From Verrucomicrobiota bacterium (GTDB lineage Bacteria; Verrucomicrobiota; Verrucomicrobiia; Verrucomicrobiales; Akkermansiaceae): a DNA stretch of 33,119 bases. The notes under the pieces are model-generated. The model searched no databases. It had not been told where the DNA came from and was given only the letters and a program-made list of their open reading frames with translations. This document shows, piece after piece, positions 23,001-30,144 of this stretch. The stretch spans positions 1 to 33,119 of the forward strand of contig JAPLUI010000297.1 in the NCBI GenBank assembly GCA_026397725.1. Direction: 5' to 3'. How positions within the stretch are numbered: position 1 is the first letter of the stretch; each line of letters starts with the position of its first letter. The position numbers and the translations under genes were made by a program.

Positions 23001-25630
23001 GCCGCCAAGGTTGTCTTGCTGGTGACCTTGCCGGAAACCGCATAGCTTGGCATCGCCGCAAAGGTCGCCGAAATCGTGTGATTGGCGGTGACGTTGCTGA
23101 AGGTATAACTGGTGACCGCTCCCACCGACACACTGTCCACCTTCACCTCCGCAACAAAATAGCCGACCGCCGGAATGACGCTGAAGGTCTGGCTGCCACC
23201 GGAGTTGGCGAGGACCGCGCCGCTGGGGCTGAATGAGCCATTCGCGCCGGCGGATGAGGTGAGCGTGTGGATCGGCGTGCTGGCGGGAAAGAGTTGCGAT
23301 TGCGGCACCACTTCCCGCGGCAGGCTGGGGCTGTACCATTCCAGCTTGCAGTTGGCATTGCCGGTGGTCTCCACATATTCGAGTTTGATGGTGTATTTCG
23401 TGCCGGCGACCAGGCTGATGCTGCCGTTGTCGTCGGTTCCGCCGCCACTCCACCGGTCGATGAGCAACTGGTTGTTAACCCATAACTTCACGCCGTCGTC
23501 ATGAGTTAGATAGAACTTGCAGGTCTCGGTGAATTGCGGCTGAATCTCGCCCGACCATCTGGCGGTGAAGCCCTCGATGGGAATGGCGGCATTGGGCGAG
23601 CCGAGGCCCCAATCGAAGTTGACATTGGGGTCGGTGCGAGTGACCTTGAAGGTTTCGAAGTTCGAGCCGATATAATAATCGCCGCGGAGGCCGGTGCCGG
23701 TGCCCGGCGTGGGAATCGGGGCGAATACCGCGGCTACCGCATGAGCGGTCCTGACATCGGCAAACGTCACACTGGTCCGGTTTCCCACCGGCGCCCCATC
23801 GACGGTCACCGAGATGAGCCGGCAACCGCTGTTAGGTATCATTTTGAAGGTCTGCGTGCCACCTTGCGCCACGCTTACGGGTCCGGCGGGGAGGATCGTG
23901 CCGCTCGCATTGCCGGTGGTGGTGACGGTGTAGCTGGGGGCGACCGTGTCGAAGGTTGCGGTGATCGTGTGATTGGCATAGACCGGGTCAAACGGATAAT
24001 ACTTCACCGATCCAACCGAGACCCCGTCCACCTTCACATCCTTGATGAAAGAGCCCGCATCGGGGGTGATGGTGTAAAGGGCGGTGGCCCGCTTCAGCAC
24101 GGTGGTGGTCCCCGCGGGGCTGATGCTGCCACCGGCGCCGGCCGTGGCGGTGATGGTGAAATGCCCCGCCGCAGTGGCATCGTCGATGTAGAATGGCGAG
24201 GCGGGGAGACCTTCCTTGTTATAGAGATTGGCGCCGGCGGGATTTATCCAATAGGCATAGGCCACCTTGCGTGGAGTGGCGACCGATGGCGAGGAGACCT
24301 CCACCGTGTTGCCGACGATCACCGCATCGGCCGCATACCAGGAACCGGTGGCACCGGCGATCACGAATCGCTGCAGCGTGCCGCCCACCACTTCGGTGGT
24401 TGGAACGTAGGGAGTTTTGGAGCCCACCATGAGACCGGAGCCGACATGATCGAACGAACATACCAGTTTGCTGCCAGAGACCGCCACGTCCCTGAGGATC
24501 GGGCCGCTGGCGACCAGGGATGGCTGTCCGTAGTCGTTCTTCAAGGCCCACAGCGCCAGGCGCTCGCCCACCTCCAGCTTGTCCTTGGGGTGGATGTCAG
24601 CAGCTTCGCCAATATCAAGCGCGGAAGCCATGCCTGCGTGCGGAAGATTGAGGACCATCGCCTGCATCTGCCGGGTGTCCGACCATGACCCCAAGGCATC
24701 CGGCGTGGTGCTGGTGGCAGGTTCCAGCCAGTTGGCGATCTGTACCACGTAAAACGCGAAATCATCCAGGCCGAACAAGCGCTTCCAGCCTTGCTGCAGG
24801 GCCTTTTCCTTGAGGTAATAGCTATCCGTGGATTGGCTGGTCACTTCCCGGTTTTCACCTTGATACCAAATCATCCCCTTGACGCCATACGGTGCCAAGG
24901 GATGGACCATGCCGTTGAATGCGGAAAACGGCCCCCATGGCAGGATCTCCTGGGTGTAGAGTGGTTGGATCACGGGGATGTCGCTCAGCCCTTCCGGGGC
25001 CAGCCAGATGTCGATGTTGGTGCCGCCGATCGACGAGGTGATGATGCCGATGGGCACGCCGGCGGCCTGATCCTGATAGATTTTCCGCGCGAAGTAAAAC
25101 CCGATGGCCGAGAAGCCGCCCGCAGTACTGGAACTGCAGACCGACCAGTTGCTGGATAGGGTTTTGAGCGGATCTCTGGAGGTCACCATCGGCACGCTCA
25201 GATGCCGGATTCCCGGGAAGTTGGCGCTGCTGACATCGGCCGCCCGGTTGCAACTGTTCAAGTCCATCGCCGCGTTGGACTGGCCGCTGCAAAGCCATAC
25301 ATCACCGACCACGGCACCCGTGAGCGTGACGGTATTCGCGCCGGTCTCGGTGGCGGTGAGGTTCCCGCCGCTGGTTTTCGCCACCATGGCATCCAATGCC
25401 AGTTGCCAGTTGCCCTGCGTGTCCGAGGTGGTGGATTTGGTCTGCGTATTGAAGGTCACGGTGATGGCCTTGTTAGCCGCCGCCGTCCCGGCAACGGGAA
25501 CCGGCTTGCCGCGCTGCAGCACCATGTTGTTTCCAAACAGCGGTGCCAGCGCCACCGTCGCTTCTGCGCTCGGCACCACCATGCAGGACGCCGTCATCGC
25601 AATCAGACAGCCTTCAATAATTCGTTTCAT
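20063..25630 (-). CDS. Giant modular sialate O-acetylesterase
   Basis: 1855 residues, starting at the ATG complementary to 25628-25630, which opens a signal peptide (MKRIIEGCLIAMTASCMVVP, then SAEA). Residues 25-490 form an SGNH-type sialate O-acetylesterase: VWLCSGQSNAAM with nucleophile Ser117, GMIWYQGEN (about 252-260) and the catalytic pair in DIHP (D345, H347). Then come bacterial InlB-B-like repeats (GGSISPAGTT, KVDGVSVG, TITATF; at least four), a PA14-like domain (about 655-795), a carboxypeptidase-regulatory-like fold (about 875-950), a LamG-like domain (about 955-1190), a Big_3_5-type Ig domain, and MBG/YDG repeats (about 1345-1680). It ends with a DADPDGDGCTNLAEFAFNGD segment and GFLRARVAAAP. 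It probably de-acetylates decorated polysaccharides at the cell surface. Confidence 0.85.
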   Translation of the reverse strand: MKRIIEGCLIAMTASCMVVPSAEATVALAPLFGNNMVLQRGKPVPVAGTAAANKAITVTFNTQTKSTTSDTQGNWQLALDAMVAKTSGGNLTATETGANTVTLTGAVVGDVWLCSGQSNAAMDLNSCNRAADVSSANFPGIRHLSVPMVTSRDPLKTLSSNWSVCSSSTAGGFSAIGFYFARKIYQDQAAGVPIGIITSSIGGTNIDIWLAPEGLSDIPVIQPLYTQEILPWGPFSAFNGMVHPLAPYGVKGMIWYQGENREVTSQSTDSYYLKEKALQQGWKRLFGLDDFAFYVVQIANWLEPATSTTPDALGSWSDTRQMQAMVLNLPHAGMASALDIGEAADIHPKDKLEVGERLALWALKNDYGQPSLVASGPILRDVAVSGSKLVCSFDHVGSGLMVGSKTPYVPTTEVVGGTLQRFVIAGATGSWYAADAVIVGNTVEVSSPSVATPRKVAYAYWINPAGANLYNKEGLPASPFYIDDATAAGHFTITATAGAGGSISPAGTTTVLKRATALYTITPDAGSFIKDVKVDGVSVGSVKYYPFDPVYANHTITATFDTVAPSYTVTTTGNASGTILPAGPVSVAQGGTQTFKMIPNSGCRLISVTVDGAPVGNRTSVTFADVRTAHAVAAVFAPIPTPGTGTGLRGDYYIGSNFETFKVTRTDPNVNFDWGLGSPNAAIPIEGFTARWSGEIQPQFTETCKFYLTHDDGVKLWVNNQLLIDRWSGGGTDDNGSISLVAGTKYTIKLEYVETTGNANCKLEWYSPSLPREVVPQSQLFPASTPIHTLTSSAGANGSFSPSGAVLANSGGSQTFSVIPAVGYFVAEVKVDSVSVGAVTSYTFSNVTANHTISATFAAMPSYAVSGKVTSKTTLAAIAGAKVNFYTSASFIGPASYSATTDAAGNYSVSIPMGTWSVNATATSYFNSATQGLTVSNAAASNINFALANGTRNIPRTSDLLFSVVTDSLPASGSTGNWATYQPAGQTLTALGTPTVETIMGRKWEKNIYADNDAFRFGSTYSTAIPCTGASIVLAAKPTRSADSGNWRSLVDIFYDRLVLGITNDGGKVCVRRNGSIEFSNAAIPDGQVTILTMIVQTDGSYNVYANGSATAILSAAATGANSFISLDPKWNGGGTGFWSYINVGRNEPDGWTTTNGYIGDVFVYKTALSASERQTLETDMLSKFITGGASNYTINATAGTGGTINPAGSTAVNPGSSQTFTITPNPGYKTAEVSVDGVSQGIRASYTFSNVTAPHTISATFTVLPTPSTTLTRHVGTGSTTTYGDALSFDVTVSGTPTPTGTVTLKDGGAAGTSFGTGSLVGGTCTISPALNALSAGSHDTIVAVYSGDSNFLTATTSALSSQSVSQKPLTVTGAAVTSKSYDGTRAATVTGTLSLSGVVSGDPLTPGNTTSGSFADKHAGPGKVVSTAMTLAGTAAANYLLTQPSLTGEITPLALTVAAVAATKTYDGTTAAAGTPTLTPPLPSGDTATTLSQAFQTKHAGTGNKEIVPSVAIDDGNGGDNYTVTLQTFTTGTITPLALTVAAVAATKTYDGTTAAAGTPTLTPPLPSGDTTTTLSQAFETKDAGEGNKVIVPDIVLDDGNGGANYAVTLENCPTGTIHQATATVTLGDLAHAYDGSPKSASATTDPAELAVDLTYDGAATAPSAVGTYAVVATINDVNHTGSTSGTLVIAESLLSWRASHFTPEEIAAGLAADDADPDGDGCTNLAEFAFNGDPCNPASSGLFDRRVAAGADGNRDPELTFTCAVRRSSTVIFPLTGVQTATIDGITYTIQGSLNLAGGWDSPVACSGKSDTPPVGSGLPDLTGTGWEYRTFSAFNGLPDKGFLRARVAAAP
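20765..21268. repeat. Two near-identical 252-bp repeats encoding YDG/MBG domains
   Basis: Copy 1 (21017-21268) and copy 2 (20765-21016) each encode 84 residues starting LALTVAAVAATKTYDGTTAA. They are in tandem without spacer and differ at few positions in the first half (for example QTKHAG against ETKDAG). A third, diverged YDG unit (SYDGTRAATV) lies before them. The low divergence suggests recent duplication or gene conversion. Confidence 0.85.
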
Positions 25631-26012
25631 AGGATCTTCTTGGGGTTCTTGGTGGGTGGGGTGGATCACGTGGGGTGTAGCCAATCGATGGCAAAGCAGC
25701 TTCGCGGTACACCCGCTCACCCGCGCAACGCTAGGGTACCCCAGCGGGCGGAACAATGTCGATTTCGCGAATCCAGTGTTCAATTTGCGAAATGGAGTGG
25801 GGGATGAAATCATGGTGAGGCAAAATCAGATGAGGTGGCATCATGCGGATCCGCCAATTCCCGGGGAGGCCCACCTCGGCCTCATCCTTGAGGCGCGGCA
25901 ACTTCAGGGGGTCTTCGAGTCCCGCGCCCAACTCGCCCGTCACGAACTCGCCGCCATCAAGGAGACAAAGCACCCCACTGCCGACGCGTTAGATCAGACC
26001 AGGGAATCATCC
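25631..26012. other. Leader region of the esterase gene and unassigned sequence
   Basis: The 5' leader of the esterase gene reads AAGAAGATCCT before ATG. Further out an ORF of 80 codons on minus (25731-25973) and an open plus frame show no recognisable domain or signal peptide. I see no confident promoter. Confidence 0.3.
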
Positions 26013-26132
26013 GGCATTGCATGGGCAGCTCTGGCTGCGGGCGGCATGGCGGCGCAACCGGAGTTCGCGCTGCGCGATGGCGACCGGGTGGAGCTGCCCG
26101 GCGACAGCATCACCGAACAGAAGCTCCACTTG
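26013..26132 (+). pseudogene. Fragment of an SGNH/GDSL-type hydrolase N-terminus
   Basis: About 40 codons in one frame read like the start of a secreted GDSL hydrolase: the end of a signal peptide (IAWAALAAGGMAAQ), then PEFALRDGDRVELPGDSITE with the GDS catalytic-serine motif. The usual continuation after the GDSITEQ block (a Tyr-containing helix) is missing. The frame goes on as unrelated sequence to a stop near 26195. The signal peptide also lacks its beginning. I take it as a remnant of a gene otherwise deleted. Confidence 0.5.
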
Positions 26133-26237
26133 AGCGCGGATCCCTTTTCCAGCACCAGCACCCGGCACGCGCTGTGGGTGTGGAACGAAGAGTAACGTGG
26201 GCGCAATCAGGAGCGCGTGCATGCTGCACGCTGACGG

Positions 26238-26298
26238 CCAGCGGACAGGTGGTCCGCTGGCTCGAAACAGGCGACAGCCGACAACATGTCGGCGCTCC
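26238..26298. repeat. Two neighbouring REP-like palindromes
   Basis: CCAGCGGAC, loop AGGTG, GTCCGCTGG at 26238-26260 is a perfect 9-bp stem. GCCGACA, loop ACA, TGTCGGC at 26277-26293 follows, flanked by CA and GCTCC. The second has the layout of the hairpin at 4542-4558, with a compensating change in the stem. Confidence 0.7.
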
Positions 26299-26343
26299 TC
26301 ACTTGGGGCACCATCGAAACCAAGTGACTCGGGAGCGGCGTGG

Positions 26344-26484
26344 TGTTGATCGACATGGCGATGTCACCATTTCCTAACAACACGGCGTCGGTGGAATACG
26401 GTGGCAGGCCCCCGCCGGTCCGAACGCCCACAGGGCGAACGTCCCGGCGACCGGAAGCCAGTGACTCATTCTGGCTGGTTGCAT
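26344..26484 (-). pseudogene. N-terminal fragment of a glycosidase-like secreted protein, frameshifted
   Basis: On the minus strand an ATG at 26484 opens a signal-peptide-like sequence (MQPARMSHWLPVAGTFALWA). In the next frame follow PPYSTDAVLLGNGDIAMSI, resembling the LGNGDI block near the start of large multidomain glycosidase-like proteins (GH95/DUF5703-like; from memory). The two frames meet around a GGCGGGGGCC run at about 26405-26415, a plausible one-base shift. After about 26344 the similarity ends and palindromic repeats begin. It is a fragment. Confidence 0.4.
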
Positions 26485-26518
26485 GGGATCATCGATGTGA
26501 GGTGATTGCCGCGCAGGG

Positions 26519-28399
26519 TCAGCGGACCTTGAGGCTGAGCGGGCCGCTGCCGGGATTCTCGAACGGACCGGCAGTTGGAGTTGCCGGGTTGCGTTTCCTG
26601 CCAAAATAGTCCGTGTCAATCCGCACGGGTGAGCCGTCCGGATTTTCATAGGGCAGGTCCGGAACCCGGGCTTTCCCCAGGATGTCGGTCGTCACCAGCG
26701 TGGTCGCAGCCTTCTGCATGGCTTGCCCCAGAGTGAACTGCAAATGGACGCCACCCTCTTGCTCGGTGATCTTGAACTTGGGATCAACCTCCGCCAGAGC
26801 CAGCGCAGCGACTTCCTTGGCATAAGGGCGGGCACCGTTGTAATAGACATTGCCGCCTGTTTGCAGCACGAAATTCCTCACATCATACACCCGGAGCCCG
26901 AAGCCGCTAATGCTCTTTTTCGGATCGGTCGTTGATACGGGCGCGTCGCCGGGAAGACCCTGACCGACGAAAATGTTGTTGAAGTAACGGTTGTCACCGC
27001 CCTGCGTGATGGTCAGGCCCGCGACGGCCGTCGAGTGCGGCTGCAAGTGGGGGGTCAGACGCCCCATGTCATACCAATTGTCGATTTTGCCGGTCATCAA
27101 GTTATGCACAAAGGCACCGCCTTCGGACATGTCCCACACGCTCCGGGATGACAGCAACAGGTTGTTGTCCACCAGAAACGGGCCGTGATTGACCTCCACA
27201 TAGAGGTCTTCCTCGCTGTTGTCGTGAAACAAGTTGCCGGTGACGCGGGTGCCTTGCGACATCCAGTCGAGCCAGAGGCCGCGGTAGGCCCGATAGACAT
27301 GATTGCCGCGGATTTCGCTATCGATGGCACCATGGAACTTGACCCCGGCCTGCTCGCAGCCGTCATAGGTGCGCTCGACATGGATGTCATGAATCGTGTT
27401 GCCAATGACCTTGCTGAAGGCCGCGCCGAGGCTGCCGACAATGCCCGCCTGGCCGCAGTGCGAGATGGTGTTGTTGCGGACCAGATGATGACCGATGGCG
27501 TCCTTGTTCCAACCGTTCTTGAGCGCGCGGTTGATCGTGCCCACGTAGCCCTCGGCCGAATTGGACGACTTGTTGTCAAACTCGTCGCCGTATTTGCCCA
27601 GGCTCACGCCGCTGCAGGCCGAATGCGAGATGACGTTATCTTCAATGATCCAGCCCATGCTCCAATGGGTGCCGATCAAGGCGACCTGCTCGGCGGTGGG
27701 CGGCGCCCACGGGGTGGCGGCATGGCGCATCGTGAAGCCGCGCACGGTGATGAAGTTGCGGCCCGGCTGGTCCGGATAGAAAACCGTCCGGCGCACGTTG
27801 ATCTCGACGAGTTGTTCGTTGGGATTGACCCCCTTGAACTGCGCCCAGAGCGTGGTGCCATCCTGGTCCACCTGAGCAAACCAGAGCGGGGTTTGGCCGA
27901 TGGGCTTGAGCACCTCTTCGAGTTTGGCAGCCTCGATCACCCACTTGCCGTTCAGATAGACGGCGCCGGTGTGATGCGGCCGGCCCCGGTCCCAGAACCA
28001 ATCGCCATGAATCAGGTCGCGGTAAGGATTGAAGCCGCCGAACAGGGTGTTGGGAACGGTCACCTTCCAGACCTCGTCCTGCATCTTGACCCAACCCTTG
28101 ACCACCTCCGAGCCCTTGATCTCCACCTGGTCGCCCGGCGCGGCCTGATAGATGATGCGCTTGGCGGCGGACTCGCCGCCGCGCGGCGGGTTGACCCGCT
28201 CCCGATAGACGCCGGCATGCACGGTGATGACATCACCCGGCTGCGCAAGGTCGGCGGCACGCTGGATCGTGCGCAGCGGCGCGAGCGCCGTGCCGGGGTG
28301 GGCGTCGTCGCCAGTGGTGGCGACGTGGAGGTCGGCGGCGTGGAGCGCGGTCGGTGGGGCTAACAACAAGGCGGCGGCAACGAGCAGGTAGGCATTCAT
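26519..28399 (-). CDS. GH120 family beta-xylosidase
   Basis: 626 residues from the ATG complementary to 28397-28399, chosen because it opens a signal peptide (MNAYLLVAAALLLAPPTALHA); the frame is open far upstream. The parallel beta-helix starts with DLHVATTGDDAHPGTALAPL and QPGDVITVHAGVYRE. Long stretches match what I recall of the GH120 xylosidase of Thermoanaerobacterium: FNPYRDLIHGDW, VEINVRRTVFYP, HAATPWAPPTAEQ, WIIEDNVISHSACSGVSLGK. The catalytic pair is present: Asp378 in GLWLDW as nucleophile and Glu402 in VEVNHGP as acid/base. It would release xylose or related sugars from xylo-oligosaccharides outside the cytoplasm. It lies between enzyme remnants on the same strand. Confidence 0.87.
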   Translation of the reverse strand: MNAYLLVAAALLLAPPTALHAADLHVATTGDDAHPGTALAPLRTIQRAADLAQPGDVITVHAGVYRERVNPPRGGESAAKRIIYQAAPGDQVEIKGSEVVKGWVKMQDEVWKVTVPNTLFGGFNPYRDLIHGDWFWDRGRPHHTGAVYLNGKWVIEAAKLEEVLKPIGQTPLWFAQVDQDGTTLWAQFKGVNPNEQLVEINVRRTVFYPDQPGRNFITVRGFTMRHAATPWAPPTAEQVALIGTHWSMGWIIEDNVISHSACSGVSLGKYGDEFDNKSSNSAEGYVGTINRALKNGWNKDAIGHHLVRNNTISHCGQAGIVGSLGAAFSKVIGNTIHDIHVERTYDGCEQAGVKFHGAIDSEIRGNHVYRAYRGLWLDWMSQGTRVTGNLFHDNSEEDLYVEVNHGPFLVDNNLLLSSRSVWDMSEGGAFVHNLMTGKIDNWYDMGRLTPHLQPHSTAVAGLTITQGGDNRYFNNIFVGQGLPGDAPVSTTDPKKSISGFGLRVYDVRNFVLQTGGNVYYNGARPYAKEVAALALAEVDPKFKITEQEGGVHLQFTLGQAMQKAATTLVTTDILGKARVPDLPYENPDGSPVRIDTDYFGRKRNPATPTAGPFENPGSGPLSLKVR

Positions 28400-28681
28400 C
28401 GGGTGAAATTGCGGGCGTTGGTTGGGCACGACTTGACTTTCTACGCGGCCCCTCCCCTGGAGCTTACAGCCGCGACATCGGAAGATGTCATCTCCCCTCT
28501 CAGGCCATTCAACTTTGAAATCATCGTTCCATGCCACCGGCCAGGCGGGGCAGAGGTGGAGCTTGCCGTGAGGTCCGGGTTGGGGAGCGAGCAGCATTTC
28601 CCGAATGCCGGTCATGCCGGAGCCGCCCCAATTGTGATCGGGCAGCCAGTCGTGGCCGGGCCCGAAGAAGGCGGGAGATCG
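28400..28681 (-). pseudogene. C-terminal remnant of a large glycosidase-like protein
   Basis: The frame upstream of the GH120 start, in frame with it, contains PAFFGPGHDWLPDHNWGGSG, then MTGIREMLLAPQPG and LHLCPAWPVAWNDDFKVEW. This is a characteristic C-terminal end of big GH95/DUF5703-like glycosidases (GPxxDWLPDHNWGG, then LLPAWP-x-x-W-x-x-x-FK), recognised from memory. The rest of the enzyme is missing: at about 28681 it borders directly on the end of the fucosidase. A small hairpin (GACATC, GGAA, GATGTC, 28474-28489) lies in its tail. No stop separates it from GH120. Confidence 0.5.
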
Positions 28682-28682
28682 G

Positions 28683-29647
28683 TCAGCGGCGTGGCGGAAG
28701 ACTCGGGGCGGCTTGTTCGAAGATTTCGACGCTTGGTGGCGAAACGGTTCCCTCCTGATAAATTTCCAGATTGAAGAGCGGGACGTTGTGGTAGGCGACG
28801 AACTCCTTGAGCATGCCCGCCAGTTGTTTGGCGTTCCACCTCGGCGTGCCGACCGGACTGTCCTTGCGGGTGTGGACCCAGTCGCCTTCGGTGATGAGGC
28901 AGGCGCTGGCTTGCAGGCCCTGGTGGGTGCCGGCGGGATAGCAACCGTCGCCGCCACGGACGAGCAGGTTGTTGTATCCGCGGGGATCCTCGAAGCCCTC
29001 GCCGGTGAAATAGTCCTGAAATTCGGTGGGGGAGTTCAGTTCCCACGGGTTGAAGCCCACGAGGCGCTGGGAAAAACCGGCCTTGGCGGCACGGTCGAGT
29101 TTTTCCCATGGGGCGCTGCGGTAGTAATAGTTCGTGCTGCCGTCGTCGAACCACCAACCGGCGAGATGGTCCTTATAGCGTTCGCCGGCCTCGGTAATGA
29201 TGGCCTGCCAGTTACCGAAGAAGCGGGAAGTGTCGGTGTCCCAGAAGCCGGCCGCCTTGAGCCATTCGCTGTCGTCGCTGGCACCGAGGTGGTAGTACAG
29301 CATGAGCTTGATGCCGCGCTGGCCAAGGGCCGCGGCGAGATCGGCGACCAAGTCGCGCTTGCTGGTGCGACCGGGGAGGATCTTTTCCAACGTGGCGAGC
29401 GGGGCCGGGAAATACTGGAAGGCGTGTGAGGTGGTCAGGACCACAAATCCGGCACCGGTTTGTCTCATTTGATTGGCAAAGCCCTCAACATCGAAGTTGC
29501 TGACGGCCTGAAGGGAGTCAGGCCAGCGGACAGTTTCGCATCCACGGCCATGAGAACGGTGTAGTCATCGGGCTTGAGTTTGAAGTCCGGAACGAAAGCG
29601 GCGTGGCCGAGGGCGGCAGTGATGAATAGGGCGGGCAGGAATTTCAT
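28683..29647 (-). pseudogene. GH29-like alpha-L-fucosidase, single frameshift
   Basis: The first part starts at ATG 29647 with a signal peptide (MKFLPALFITAALGHAAF) and reads DFKLKPDDYTVLMAVDAKLS before running out of frame to a stop at 29465. The main part continues in another frame: DSLQAVSNFDVEGFANQM, then RQTGAGFVVLTTSHAFQYF, RDLVADLAAALGQRGIKLML and AGWWFDDGSTNYYYRSAPW, where the Asp of WFDDG matches the GH29 nucleophile. It ends with PLFNLEIYQEGTVSPPSVEI. Loss of one base near 29517-29521 (CTGGAC read as CTGAC) explains the shift. Apart from that the gene is intact, so the inactivation is recent or a sequencing error. Confidence 0.7.
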
Positions 29648-29659
29648 GGTGGGAAAAAG

Positions 29660-29678
29660 CGGGCGGACGGTCCGCCCG
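29660..29678. repeat. Palindrome in front of the fucosidase gene
   Basis: CGGGCGGAC, one G, GTCCGCCCG: a perfect 9-bp stem just upstream of the fucosidase start. It resembles the CCAGCGGAC palindrome at 26238 in the GCGGAC core. A regulatory operator cannot be excluded, though similar palindromes occur away from starts. Confidence 0.5.
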
Positions 29679-29867
29679 AGGAGGCGAATTCAATGAACCG
29701 ATTCTGCTCCGGAGCTTTCCCATTCGATGCCCCGGCGGTCAAGAATTTCCGCCTGCCTGGTGAAATGAAGTTGCGGACTTCATGGTGAAGACAGGCGGGA
29801 ACCGGAACACCAAAAATAAGCCCACGCCCTGGAATTGTCCCTCCCGGCGGCATCGGGTGGTGTGCGC

Positions 29868-30050
29868 TCAGTCAGCACGCACTTGGACGAAGAGTTTGGG
29901 TGCGGTTAGCGGCGCTCCGGTAAGCGTGACCACGACGGCTTGCACGCCGTTACCATTCGCGGTTCCCGCGACTTGGCCGACGGAGGCCGCGGTGTTCTCG
30001 GTCAAAAGGGACACAAAAGGGACTTGCTCCTCCCCCCAAGGTGTGCTATT
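29868..30050 (-). pseudogene. C-terminal remnant of a secreted protein
   Basis: A minus-strand frame ending at 29868 reads TPWGEEQVPFVSLL, then GNGVQAVVVTLTGAPLTAPK and LFVQVRAD at the end. The closing pattern (APLTAPKLFVQVRAD) looks like the C-terminal tail shared by many Verrucomicrobiota exoproteins and compares with the IFARL endings of two other genes here. No plausible start or upstream body is present; the frame soon overlaps the leader of the PATR gene. I take it as the leftover end of a lost gene. Confidence 0.4.
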
Positions 30051-30144
30051 TACCAGTTCCGTTACCGGGCGCGGATCGCAACCACTGCCGGTTCCATGTT
30101 TCCTCTTCCCTAACAACAATCAACCTGTCACTTCTTCCACTTCC

